The translations under genes and the position numbers were made by a program. Below are positions 43,884 through 52,048 of a stretch of DNA of 64,000 bases, one piece after another. Below the pieces are notes generated by a model. That model had not been told where the DNA came from and ran no database searches. It saw nothing but the letters and a program-made list of their open reading frames with translations. The DNA comes from Bacteroidota bacterium (GTDB taxonomy: Bacteria; Bacteroidota; Ignavibacteria; Ignavibacteriales; Melioribacteraceae): assembly GCA_018829205.1 (NCBI GenBank), contig JAHJUE010000019.1, forward strand, positions 182,612-246,611. The letters are read 5' to 3'. Positions within the stretch are counted from its first letter, which is position 1; each line of letters begins with the position of its first letter.

Positions 43884-46655
43884 TTACGCAGCGAGAACCT
43901 CATTGAGCTCGGTAATTATTTCCTCCATTTGGTTACCGAATAGCTGCCACATTTTACCTCTGCCGCCGTAAGCGTCAAAAGGAGTATAATCAAGATCGTC
44001 AATATCAATATGGATAGATGAAGCGATATGTTCTTTTATCATCCTCAGCCAATTCATTTGTTCATCATTAAAGAGATTATGTTTCCCGGCATTCTTTTTA
44101 AGAATCCACTGCTGGAAGTTACGATCAACAGTTTTGTCGTATGCAGTTAGGGAGTTATCAATACCGACTGTTCTGCGTATAAGAGAAACGAGAGCGATTA
44201 GCTCGTTTTTAGGCTGACCACTTACTTTTTCCAATTGCTCATACGCATGCCAAACTGATGAGGGTGCAAGGATTGGTTTATCGTTTATAATTACTTCCAC
44301 CAATTCTTTTATCATTTTATAACTTAGTTCGCGTCTTCGGTACGGCTGACTGTAGAAAATCTGCAAAGCTGTAATTTCATCTTTATGTTTTTCTATCCAA
44401 TCGGAAAAACTTTTAACCAACTCTTCTGCTTTACTTTTGTTGTTCTTATCCCAATCCGCATTTATGATTTTATCCGGATTAATAGCATCTATAATCTGTT
44501 CATGAATCTTTCTTACATTTTCGATATATGTATTCAACTCGCCGTTAAAAACAATTGCCGCTTTTTTAATAAGCTCTGAATGTCGCTGTGAAAATTCAGT
44601 ATCAATTTCATTAGGCGAAGCATCAGGCATTTCGGTGCTGATTTGTACTTTTATATTTTCAAGAGTATCGGGATTGTAAGCATTCAATAAATCCTTGGCA
44701 ACTTGTGATACTGATATTCCATTTGTCTTTTCAGCAAATGTTGATTTTTCTTTTTCAGTTATTTGTTTCTCCAAACGTATAAGTCTATTAGCAAGGCTTG
44801 TAAACAATTCCTCGTCCTGCGCCCCGATTGTAACAGCTTTTAATAAATCCTTGAGAGGAATACCTGGTTTCTTCTCAAGCGGGCGGCTGTCTGTTTTTAG
44901 ACTCTTTGTAACACCGACTGCATCCACAATTACAAAGTGGTCTTTTGTAAATTTAGCTGATGGAGAAACTTTCCTGAGATCGTCCAAAAGTATTGTTCTT
45001 GTTCCCCTGCCTTTCATCTGTTCAAAATAGTTGCGGCTTTTCACATCCCTCATAAAGAGGAGGCACTCAAGAGGCTTAACATCAGTTCCGGTAGCGATCA
45101 TATCAACAGTTACAGCTATTCGCGGATAATAGTCGTTACGGAATTGAGCAAGCGTACTCTTCGGGTCATCAGCGTTATAAGTAATCTTTTTACAGAAGCT
45201 GTTTCCCTCTCCAAATTCTTCACGTACAATCTGTATAATATCATCAGCGTGGCTATCTGTCTTAGCAAAGATTAATGTTTTAGGAACTTCAAGTTCACCG
45301 TTCTCATTGTATCTATCGGGAAACATTTCTGGCAAGTGGTCTTTAAATGCTTTGATTACAGTTCTTATTTGATTTGGATTAACAACATCTTTATCAAGTT
45401 GATTTCCTTCATACTTGAAATCCTCATCCAATTGTTCCCAACGTTTTTTTCGGGTAAGTTTCTCACGGTGATCTACAAATTCTCCTTTCCAAATCTTCGA
45501 GCCTTTACTTGTAATATCAGTCTCGATTAGAAAAGTATCGAAGCCTACATTTACACCATCAGTAATAGCTTCTTCATGAGTATATTCGCTAACTATATTT
45601 TGATTGAAGAAACCAAAAGTTCTGTTATCGGGAGTCGCTGTTAAACCTATAAGGAAAGAGTCAAAATATTCCAGTACCTGTTTCCATAAATTATAAATGC
45701 TTCTGTGACATTCATCAATAACTACAAAATCAAAAAATTCAATTGGTAGTTTGCTGTTGTATTCAACCGGCGGAACTTCTTTCGGCTGCTTCCATTCGTT
45801 TGGGTTTTCTTCCTCGGCTTTTTCCTCAAGTTCAGTGCCCTTTAAGATAGAATACAATCTCTGGATAGTGCTGATATAAACATGATTATCTGTAGGGATA
45901 AAACTTGATTTAAGTCTCTGCACACCGTATAATTCTGTAAACTTTCTATTATCGTCATTTGGCAGATAAGCCATAAATTCCTGTTCAGCCTGCTCACCAA
46001 GGTTTTTAGTATCAACAAGGAAAAGTACTCTGTTGGCTTTAGCAAATTTAAGTAACCTGTATATAAAAGTAATTGCAGTATATGTCTTCCCCGAACCGGT
46101 TGCCATCTGAATTAACGCCCGCGGATGATTTTGTCTAAAAGAATCCTCCAAATTATTCAGGGCAATTACCTGACAATTTCGTAAACCATTGGTCTGAAGA
46201 GTAGGAATATCAAAAAACCTTTGCCTCAAAGTATCCGGTTTCTTTAATAATTCCAGTAGTGTTTCAGGTCTATGGAACGAAAATACTGGACGTGATCGAG
46301 GTTTGGGGTCTCGGTAATCTGTAAATCGCGTTACTTCACCCGTACTTTCATAAACAAAAGGGAGCGGGTCGTTATTAAGATATTTTAATTTACTTGCAGC
46401 ATAATCCTTGGATTGTTCTTCATGAACAGTAAGATGAACTGCCTCTTCTTCTTTTTTTGCTTCAATTACACCAACCGGTTTGCCGTCAACAAATAGTACA
46501 TAATCTGCTGGCCCAACCTCTGTTTGATATTCGGTAATTGCTATTCCAAGTGAAGATGAAAGATTGATATGCTTTTTATCCTGAATCACCCATCCGCAAG
46601 CTTTTAACTGCTTGTCGATTTTGTCTCGCGCAATTTGTTCGGGAGTTTGATTCAT
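43884..46655 (-). CDS. hsdR: Type I restriction endonuclease subunit HsdR
   Basis: A complete 923-residue R subunit. The N-terminal nuclease domain has the PD-(D/E)XK residues Asp 51, Glu 65 and Lys 67 (DYVLFVDGKPVGVIEAKKE). The translocase has Walker A MATGSGKTYTA (around residue 185), the DECH box in VVIDECHRS, and motif VI QMKGRGTRT. The C-terminal part resembles the EcoEI-type R domain. It pulls DNA through the complex and cuts far from the site when the target is unmethylated. It is the first gene of the operon that runs to hsdM. It does not match the HsdR remnant at 32636. Confidence 0.93.
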   Translation of the reverse strand: MNQTPEQIARDKIDKQLKACGWVIQDKKHINLSSSLGIAITEYQTEVGPADYVLFVDGKPVGVIEAKKEEEAVHLTVHEEQSKDYAASKLKYLNNDPLPFVYESTGEVTRFTDYRDPKPRSRPVFSFHRPETLLELLKKPDTLRQRFFDIPTLQTNGLRNCQVIALNNLEDSFRQNHPRALIQMATGSGKTYTAITFIYRLLKFAKANRVLFLVDTKNLGEQAEQEFMAYLPNDDNRKFTELYGVQRLKSSFIPTDNHVYISTIQRLYSILKGTELEEKAEEENPNEWKQPKEVPPVEYNSKLPIEFFDFVVIDECHRSIYNLWKQVLEYFDSFLIGLTATPDNRTFGFFNQNIVSEYTHEEAITDGVNVGFDTFLIETDITSKGSKIWKGEFVDHREKLTRKKRWEQLDEDFKYEGNQLDKDVVNPNQIRTVIKAFKDHLPEMFPDRYNENGELEVPKTLIFAKTDSHADDIIQIVREEFGEGNSFCKKITYNADDPKSTLAQFRNDYYPRIAVTVDMIATGTDVKPLECLLFMRDVKSRNYFEQMKGRGTRTILLDDLRKVSPSAKFTKDHFVIVDAVGVTKSLKTDSRPLEKKPGIPLKDLLKAVTIGAQDEELFTSLANRLIRLEKQITEKEKSTFAEKTNGISVSQVAKDLLNAYNPDTLENIKVQISTEMPDASPNEIDTEFSQRHSELIKKAAIVFNGELNTYIENVRKIHEQIIDAINPDKIINADWDKNNKSKAEELVKSFSDWIEKHKDEITALQIFYSQPYRRRELSYKMIKELVEVIINDKPILAPSSVWHAYEQLEKVSGQPKNELIALVSLIRRTVGIDNSLTAYDKTVDRNFQQWILKKNAGKHNLFNDEQMNWLRMIKEHIASSIHIDIDDLDYTPFDAYGGRGKMWQLFGNQMEEIITELNEVLAA

Positions 46656-46924
46656 TATGACCGGAAACTAAATTTGAATGTTAATTAAAATAACACTTAG
46701 AAGTTTAAAAATACAGGATAATAATGTTAATTTCGATTTTCCTTGATTCCATTATAAGCCGTTAATGAGCCCTTTGAGCCCTTTAATTTGTTTGAAGTCA
46801 TACAGTCGAGTTTATATAGTATTTCTTGTCCGTCTTGTATAAATCTGGCTGAACCATTTCTTTTGGTGTGCTGAGGCCTCAACTATCAGATTACATATCA
46901 ATTTCAGTAGAATTTAGTCAGTAA

Positions 46925-47830
46925 TTATGAAATATAAAACAACGATTTTATATCGGAGATAAAATCAGTAAGGTACTTTGAAAACTCAGAATCATATTTT
47001 TTAAACAGTTGGTTTTCTTGTAAACGCAAAATTCCGAGACTGGTAGGTGAGCTAAAAAACTCTGTTACAATCTCGATAGATGATTTTATATAATCCGATT
47101 CTTTCTCATCATTGAAATGCTCAACTGCGTTATCCCAATCGTTTTTATCCATATCAGTTACTATGGCAAAAATATCATAAGCGTGGTGGCGTCCCAAATC
47201 TACTGATTCATCATCTTTACGATCACGAAATGCGTGAAGTTTTAGAATGATGTAATTAAAAGATGAAGGAACAAATATATTCGATATTTTTTCACCTCCT
47301 GAAGTCTCAGAAAAACTCTCAACAGGAAGTTGTCCAAAATTAATTCCTTTTGCCTCATTAGCCAATCTCGCATGAAAATTATCAATATTTATTGGATTAA
47401 TCCTAAAATTTCTAATTTTGGTTTTTTGCAGATCTTTGTCTTGCGGTGGTTGAGATAAAATATCGATTTCTATCTCTCTTGTTGAATCATTGATTTTGAC
47501 TTCTTTAATAAACTGGAAATATAGAGCATTCGGTTTGGGTTTGTATCCAAGATGCTCCAAGGAATCCCGCAGTGTTGTTATTTTTTCAGAATCGACTATA
47601 AGGTCACTTGTTAGAAAAATATCTATATCCTTTGTCGATCTTTGTACAACTCTTCTTGGATAACGCGGACTCCTTCCCTTTTTGTCGAGGAATGTTCTAA
47701 TATAAAGACTTAGACCTCCCCCTACAATAAGCGGTATATCATGCTTCCTTAGTTGATTTGCTAATTCTTTGAGAGCGGAAATCAAATGATCATTCTCTAA
47801 TTGAGAATTGTCTTTAACGGCTGAATCCAT
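46925..47830 (-). CDS. AbiEii-type nucleotidyltransferase toxin
   Basis: The N-terminal part has the nucleotidyltransferase layout: GGGLSLYIRTF (residues 38-48) and, after a basic stretch, STKDIDIFL with the metal-binding Asp 68 and Asp 70. This matches the AbiEii/MenT toxin fold that adds nucleotides to RNA and stalls growth. Later residues (FNYIILKLHAFRDRKDDESV) fit the family's helix with conserved Lys and Arg-Asp. Its start overlaps the stop of the upstream antitoxin gene by 17 bases. Together they make a type IV-like toxin-antitoxin pair that limits phage. Confidence 0.8.
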   Translation of the reverse strand: MDSAVKDNSQLENDHLISALKELANQLRKHDIPLIVGGGLSLYIRTFLDKKGRSPRYPRRVVQRSTKDIDIFLTSDLIVDSEKITTLRDSLEHLGYKPKPNALYFQFIKEVKINDSTREIEIDILSQPPQDKDLQKTKIRNFRINPINIDNFHARLANEAKGINFGQLPVESFSETSGGEKISNIFVPSSFNYIILKLHAFRDRKDDESVDLGRHHAYDIFAIVTDMDKNDWDNAVEHFNDEKESDYIKSSIEIVTEFFSSPTSLGILRLQENQLFKKYDSEFSKYLTDFISDIKSLFYIS

Positions 47831-48890
47831 TTAGTATATCCTTTTCGATATCTTGTGCTATTTCTTTCTCTCTTTTATCCAACTGTGATAACTCTAAATA
47901 AGTTTGCAGCCGTGAAGCATACTCTTCTTGAGAATCAAAGAAAACATATTCCTCGGATTTCGGCAGCAAAAGAAAAGTACAATTATAATATCTGATATCA
48001 ATATATTTTAACATAAATTCTTCTGGAATATCAACACCTTTACAATAAACAGTAAATTCATTAGTTGAAGTTGTTGAAGCATATCGGGTAGCAGATGTTT
48101 CACCAGCCCAAATCCAATTTCCGAGAAAATACTTGTTTAGTAATTCTTTGGCTTCAATCATAGATTCAGGAAGTCTTACTCGAAGAGTCTTGTAAACACC
48201 TGGATTACTGTAATTCATCCTAAGATTAGATAATAATTTATCCGGTTGAATAAGTCTTATTCCATCTTTACCTTTTGAAATTATTAGCTGCTCTTGCAAA
48301 GCCGTTAAAACTTTTGAAACAGTTGATAAAGCTATATCTCCGCCGAGTTCTTGAATGCTGTTATAGATATCAGATACTTTTAAATACCTTTTATTTTCAC
48401 GAAGCAAAAACTTTCCAACTAATGAACTGTTTCTTCCATATATATCTTTTATAGGTACGTTCTCTTTATATTTATTTTTCTTATCGAGACGTATTGCGAT
48501 AATATCATCAGATATTATAAAATAATTTCCGTTTAAATCTAATCCTGAAATCTTGTTGGGTTTAAGAATATCAATAACAGAATCACTTAAATATGGAACA
48601 ACAATAGTTGGAATGTATTCCTTGAACTCTTTTATATCTCTCCAGGTTTTTAAGGACTCAACTCCTTTCTTGACAATCTGCGGAGCAGTTCGATTCTTGA
48701 TTTCTATTATTAGAATTAATTTCTTATCCAAATAATTTAACTGTATTAAGCCATCAACTTTCCCCTTTTTATCATTCTCATTGAGTACATATTCCGGTTT
48801 AATTTCAGTGATGTTTAATGGATCATATAGATTCCTTTTTTCAGTTAGCTTACTGAAAACTTCGCTTTCAAATAGATTTGCACTATACAT
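47814..48890 (-). CDS. AbiEi-family antitoxin/repressor with a PD-(D/E)XK-like N-terminal domain
   Basis: The C-terminal 200 residues match AbiEi-type proteins: a winged helix (ALSTVSKVLTALQEQLIISK) and the domain with NWIWAGETSATRYASTTSTN. The N-terminal 110 residues are unusual: KVDGLIQLNYLDKKLILIIEIKNRT shows Asp 46, Glu 63 and Lys 65 in a D...ExK arrangement like PD-(D/E)XK nucleases. AbiEi represses its own promoter and counters the AbiEii toxin. Two identical palindromes (48911 and 48977) lie before the start and are likely its operators. Whether the nuclease-like part cuts DNA is open. Confidence 0.75.
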   Translation of the reverse strand: MYSANLFESEVFSKLTEKRNLYDPLNITEIKPEYVLNENDKKGKVDGLIQLNYLDKKLILIIEIKNRTAPQIVKKGVESLKTWRDIKEFKEYIPTIVVPYLSDSVIDILKPNKISGLDLNGNYFIISDDIIAIRLDKKNKYKENVPIKDIYGRNSSLVGKFLLRENKRYLKVSDIYNSIQELGGDIALSTVSKVLTALQEQLIISKGKDGIRLIQPDKLLSNLRMNYSNPGVYKTLRVRLPESMIEAKELLNKYFLGNWIWAGETSATRYASTTSTNEFTVYCKGVDIPEEFMLKYIDIRYYNCTFLLLPKSEEYVFFDSQEEYASRLQTYLELSQLDKREKEIAQDIEKDILNGFSR

Positions 48891-48910
48891 ATATTTCTTG
48901 ATATATTTGT

Positions 48911-48928
48911 TTTTCCTATGTAGGAAAA
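48911..48928 (-). promoter_or_regulatory. Operator 1 of the abiE operon
   Basis: An 18-base palindrome TTTTCCTA-TG-TAGGAAAA, 20 bases before the ATG at 48890. It is identical to the copy at 48977. Confidence 0.75.
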
Positions 48929-48976
48929 TAACACTTTATAAGAAATAAACAAAAGGATTTTTCTTATATGTCATCA

Positions 48977-48994
48977 TTTTCCTATGTAGGAAAA
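48977..48994 (-). promoter_or_regulatory. Operator 2 of the abiE operon
   Basis: The same 18-base palindrome as at 48911; the centres are 66 bases apart. AbiEi of Streptococcus is known to bind paired inverted repeats at its own promoter, which fits. Confidence 0.75.
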
Positions 48995-49157
48995 CTGACC
49001 AATTCTGGAAAACTTCATCGATGTGAAATGACGAATTGAGACAAAAGCTGCAGTAGAAACTGCAGTAGAAAACATCAATTTTGAGTCATGAAAGGACGAA
49101 TTTCGGCAGGGGAAACGCTATTTTTAGCTTAAAACCGCAATGTTGAAAGGCTTTAGG

Positions 49158-49202
49158 TGCCTGTCACGCAGGAGGTCGCGAGTTCGAGTCTCGTCGGCCC
49201 CG
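49158..49202 (+). repeat. 3' part of a tRNA-Asp(GTC) gene; probable island attachment site
   Basis: The 45 bases contain the anticodon loop CTGTCAC (GTC) with the 3' arm GCAGG, the T arm GCGAGTTCGAGTCTCGT and the acceptor strand CGGCCCC plus discriminator G. The 5' half (GGGGCCGTAGCTCAG) is absent: upstream bases (AAAGGCTTTAGG) do not pair. Partial tRNA 3' ends of this kind are left when a mobile element inserts at a tRNA gene. Orientation means that the element lies to the left of this site. Confidence 0.8.
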
Positions 49203-49208
49203 CTAAAT

Positions 49209-49243
49209 AAAAAAGCCTTGCAGTTTTTCTGCAAGGCTTTTTT
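49209..49243 (+). terminator. Strong bidirectional terminator after the tRNA fragment
   Basis: A perfect 15-base stem (AAAAAAGCCTTGCAG / CTGCAAGGCTTTTTT) with a five-T loop, six bases past the tRNA 3' end; probably the native tRNA terminator carried with the attachment site. Confidence 0.85.
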
Positions 49244-49335
49244 ATTTTGTAACAGGCTGCGAGAGTATGTCTCGCCAGCCCGCCGTAGCTGCTTTTCAAG
49301 CGAAGGCGGGTCGGCCCCGCAAAATAAACTCAGAT
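49221..49335. repeat. Repeat copy A (pairs with 51688-51805)
   Basis: About 115 bases, including GTAACAGGCTGCGAGAGTAT, GTCTCGCCAGCCCGCCGTAG and AAGCGAAGGCGGGTCGGCCC. The end repeats the tRNA-Asp 3' tip (GTCGGCCCCGC at 49310-49320). Copy B at 51688 is roughly three-quarters the same. Confidence 0.65.
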
Positions 49336-49664
49336 AAAAATTTCTTTGCACTAATTGGAAGTCGTTCTTATCCACAGTCCCAGGATTACTTATCAGTTAT
49401 TATCGTGTCCGGCATTTTTCGCATCTATGATGAGAACAATCATAACAATAGGTAATAAATTCTTCATACAATTATCCGCACATATGACAAACCCAATCTC
49501 CTGAAAAACTTACTGAATGTAAAAAATGTTTTATGAAACGGAGAATTGCTTCATCTTACCCTCCTTTTAGTTGTAGTATTTAAACCATAACACAAAAAAG
49601 ATAATATTAATTTAACTAATTAAAAACGGGAAGTATTAACCCCCCGTTTTTATTTAATATACTA
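49336..49664. other. Non-coding gap with one terminator
   Basis: No credible gene. At 49622-49651 a stem AAAAACGGG / CCCGTTTTT followed by T-rich sequence can end transcription from either side, most likely that of the gene ending at 49665. Confidence 0.5.
49622..49651 (-). terminator. Terminator after the 328-aa hypothetical gene
   Basis: Nine-base stem AAAAACGGG / CCCGTTTTT with a 12-base loop, 13 bases past the stop codon at 49665. Confidence 0.7.
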
Positions 49665-50651
49665 CTACGCTGTTAAGTTTAATTCTGAATTTAGTTTTGA
49701 ATCTATTATTGCTCTGACTTTATTTTCCCATCCATCAAGATGTAAAACTCTATCAAAGTTATTTCCGCATTCTCCAGAAAGTAGCTCTGTTCTACTTTTT
49801 TGACTAAGTATATTCCAGTTATCATACATAATATAGATAGCGTTTCCATATCTGGTGTTTTCGAATACAACTAAATCATCAGTGATCTTTGCCCCTACAT
49901 ATCTTTGAAGTCCGCTTGTACCACGAATTAGACTTATAGGGTTTAAACTCATTAGAAAATCGTACCTTTGACCGATTATTCTATTTTGATTAGGATCAGA
50001 ATTATTATTCCCTAATACTCTTCGAATAAATAATTCTCGTTGACCAGGTGGGAATATCTCCCAAGTCAATTGAATCGTTGATAAATAATCTTGATAGTTC
50101 GAGTTAGATGGATGTACATCGCAAGAGTATACATTTTCTTGAAGAATATTAACTAACTCAAATAATCTTTCTTCGAAATTGTCTGCTTCTTTATCAAGGA
50201 CTTCATCTAATTGAAAGAGAATTCTATATTGCTTGGCATCTGGTGAAGTGTCCGGACATTGGATGTTGATTGAAACAAAATGTGGCGCAATAAAATCACG
50301 ACGGTATACTTTTCTGGGAACATTTATATAATGTGATCCATTAGAATAATCTCCCCAATTGGGAACTTCCCAAGTATAATATTTTGTCTCCTTCGGTAGA
50401 TCGTTTCTTATGATTACTTCACCATTTACATTTTTATTTGAATGCTTGCCCTGTTCCTCATTTGGAATTATTGTCTCAGGAAAATAAAGTCCGGTTTCAT
50501 CAAGAAAAATATTTAAATGATTGAGATATCCATCTCTGATTTTTTCGGATGAATATGAAACTAAACATGATACACTTATAAAGCGTTCTTGCATTTGTAT
50601 TACTTTCGTATTTATCCTTTCTGGTGTCGTTCTAAAGTTTTTCCTTTCCAT
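49665..50651 (-). CDS. Hypothetical protein, 328 aa
   Basis: I do not recognise the family. It is soluble, with no signal or membrane segment. Visible stretches include VPNWGDYSNGSHYINVPRKV, ISLIRGTSGLQRYVGAKI, DLVVFENTRYGNAIYIMYDN and the C-terminal RVLHLDGWENKVRAIIDSKL. The last two are of a type seen in uncharacterised proteins of accessory regions, but I cannot attach a function. It lies between repeats A and B with two tiny genes on the same strand, which suggests a small mobile or defence-type cassette. Confidence 0.5.
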   Translation of the reverse strand: MERKNFRTTPERINTKVIQMQERFISVSCLVSYSSEKIRDGYLNHLNIFLDETGLYFPETIIPNEEQGKHSNKNVNGEVIIRNDLPKETKYYTWEVPNWGDYSNGSHYINVPRKVYRRDFIAPHFVSINIQCPDTSPDAKQYRILFQLDEVLDKEADNFEERLFELVNILQENVYSCDVHPSNSNYQDYLSTIQLTWEIFPPGQRELFIRRVLGNNNSDPNQNRIIGQRYDFLMSLNPISLIRGTSGLQRYVGAKITDDLVVFENTRYGNAIYIMYDNWNILSQKSRTELLSGECGNNFDRVLHLDGWENKVRAIIDSKLNSELNLTA

Positions 50652-50729
50652 TTTAATTTCTCCGTAAAAAAATAATAATAGAGGACACAGTGCCCTCTAT
50701 TATTTGGTTACATTAAAAGCAAATTGCTT

Positions 50730-50897
50730 TTAATTTTTTTTATTAGTGTCTATTATTTGCTTCCACTTTTCTCCGCTTTTGGGAGTTGGTGGAGCTGGTT
50801 CGCCTTTTACAAGGGTTGATTTAGTATCTGATTTAGTACTCTTGTAAATGCCAGAATCTGGCACTTTCTGTCCGGGTTTTACTGTTGGCTTTGCCAT
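50730..50897 (-). CDS. YjzC-like small protein, 55 aa
   Basis: The sequence MAKPTVKPGQKVPDSGIYKS followed by KGEPAPPTPKSGEKWKQI fits the short YjzC-type family (KPGQxAPxSGxY ... PPTPxxGxxW). No enzyme motif is present; the function of the family is not known. The frame is short but has typical codon use. A ribosome site is weak (AAGGAATAAGAAA). It is co-directional with the neighbouring genes 49665 and 50970. Confidence 0.6.
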   Translation of the reverse strand: MAKPTVKPGQKVPDSGIYKSTKSDTKSTLVKGEPAPPTPKSGEKWKQIIDTNKKN

Positions 50898-50969
50898 TTT
50901 CTTATTCCTTTGTTTAATGAAATATGATTATAAAGTGCCGACGCTTTGTCGGCACCTAGTCAGTTCGGA

Positions 50970-51104
50970 TTATTTTTTGTCTTTAACCCAAAAGACGAAT
51001 GCTTTTAAGCCATAGGCTCTGGCATAAATATAATTGCCATTCCTAGTCTTAATTTTTGTCCGAAATATCCGATGATACCCCGGACGATCTTCATCTGTAG
51101 CCAT
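50970..51104 (-). CDS. Small hypothetical protein, 44 aa
   Basis: A basic 44-residue protein reading MATDEDRPGYHRIFRTKIKT and ARAYGLKAFVFWVKDKK. The ribosome site (AAAGGAGGCCAAA) is excellent, so I trust the frame despite its length. I do not recognise the family; it resembles short basic proteins of phage or accessory regions. Confidence 0.6.
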   Translation of the reverse strand: MATDEDRPGYHRIFRTKIKTRNGNYIYARAYGLKAFVFWVKDKK

Positions 51105-51220
51105 TTTGGCCTCCTTTTGAAAGTAGATGGTTAAATGGCTTGCGAAAGAAACTCTTCTTAATTATATTGGATATTAATTCGAAAGAAGATAACCAAAGGC
51201 AAGCACGATTAGGTTGGTTT
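51105..51220 (+). other. Structured non-coding stretch, possible small RNA
   Basis: Between the divergent 44-aa gene and a terminator lie complementary arms: TCTTCTTAATTA (51153-51164) with TAATTcgaAAGAAGA (51175-51189), GCTTGC (51138-51143) with GCAAGC (51199-51204), and GGTTA (51129-51133) with TAACC (51190-51194). The last two cross, which would make a pseudoknot. With the terminator at 51221 this could be a short RNA; no known family is claimed. Confidence 0.4.
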
Positions 51221-51249
51221 CCAAAACAGTGAGGCTGTTTTGGGTTTTT
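51221..51249 (+). terminator. Rho-independent terminator on the plus strand
   Basis: Nine-base stem CCAAAACAG / CTGTTTTGG with a five-base loop, then GTTTTT. No coding gene on the plus strand precedes it, so it ends a non-coding transcript or stops read-through. Confidence 0.7.
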
Positions 51250-51382
51250 GATGTCAAGTAAAATTTACTTGCTTTCATCAAAAAATTCGCTTATATTTAA
51301 TACTCAGAAAATAAGCTTTAAGTTTATTTTCTGTTACTGAGAAAAAACAGCGATTAAATAAGCACGGGACGCAAAAAATCCC
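51245..51382. repeat. Cluster of strong hairpins
   Basis: Arms in order: TTTTTGATG (51245) / CATCAAAAA (51276) enclosing CAAGTAAA / TTTACTTG; GCTTATATTTAAT (51289) / ATTAAATAAGC (51353) enclosing CAGAAAATAA (51305) / TTATTTTCTG (51324); and GGGA (51366) / TCCC (51379). Such dense pairing without any gene suggests a structured RNA or protein-binding DNA. Confidence 0.6.
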
Positions 51383-51438
51383 ATAAAGTTTTGGCTTTTT
51401 AATTTGTTGTTTATCATTATGTCAAAAAACACGCTTTT

Positions 51439-51480
51439 AAAAGGCAAATGTAACCTCCAAGTCTGCATTTGCCTTTTTTA
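51439..51480 (+). terminator. Rho-independent terminator after the hairpin cluster
   Basis: Twelve-base stem AAAAGGCAAATG / CATTTGCCTTTT with a 15-base loop, then a T run on the plus strand. Confidence 0.8.
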
Positions 51481-51687
51481 TTGCCAAAATATAACAAATA
51501 AAAATAGCACTCGCAAGCTTAAAGTGCTAAAATTATATTTTTGCTTTATTTTAAAAAATAATGTAAAAATTGAGCTATATCTTATTTATTAAACCCTATC
51601 GCTAAAACTATCACCACTAAAATAAATACTAATTCTAAGTTCATATCATTTAATAACATTAGGTAATAGCTTTTAAGAAGTGCTATA
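51481..51687. other. AT-rich stretch before repeat B, no gene seen
   Basis: Only short chance frames. Nothing in it stands out on either strand. Confidence 0.4.
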
Positions 51688-51805
51688 CAGTTTTTCTGTT
51701 CTGTAAGGCTTTTTTATTTTATAACAGGCAAAGTTATTTTGTCTCGCCTGCGCGCCGTAGCTGCTTTCCAAGTGAAGGCGAGTCGGCACCTCTAAAAATA
51801 GCTCA
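51688..51805. repeat. Repeat copy B (pairs with 49221-49335)
   Basis: Contains the same blocks in the same order as copy A: GTAAGGCTTTTTTATTTTAT, AACAGGCAAAGTTATTTTGT, CTCGCCTGCGCGCCGTAGCT and GAAGGCGAGTCGGCACCTC. The tRNA-like tip is more worn here (GTCGGCACCTC) than in copy A. Confidence 0.65.
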
Positions 51806-52048
51806 AGTTATTGAGCTTTTTCTGTTTTAAATGGAATGTTAAAATGTGGTTTGTATGTATTCTTTATTCAAAGAATATTGATAAATTTTATACCTGTTAT
51901 ACGTAAAATTTAAGCGAAATAATTATTCGATATAACGACGGTAGGAGAAAGTTTACTTCTAAAGAAATTCATTTGGAATTAGTTTACTTTGAAAAGTTTG
52001 ACAACAAACATATAAATACAAATCTTTTCGTTTCGTTTCTACTTATTT
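51806..52048. other. Non-coding gap right of repeat B, no gene seen
   Basis: AT-rich, no credible frame and no terminator found for the gene ending at 52049. Confidence 0.4.

Noticed and set aside
49140..49337. A 65-residue plus-strand frame across the same segment
   Set aside because: It reads through the tRNA fragment, its terminator and repeat A; no ribosome site or family.
49124..49375. An 83-residue minus-strand frame containing GADETRTRDLLRDR
   Set aside because: It is the complement of the tRNA-Asp fragment and the terminator/repeat behind it; this peptide is a well-known false product of reading across a tRNA gene.
51404..51592. A 62-residue frame over the terminator at 51439
   Set aside because: It runs through a strong terminator stem and is Lys/Leu/Phe/Ile-rich as expected from AT-rich non-coding DNA.
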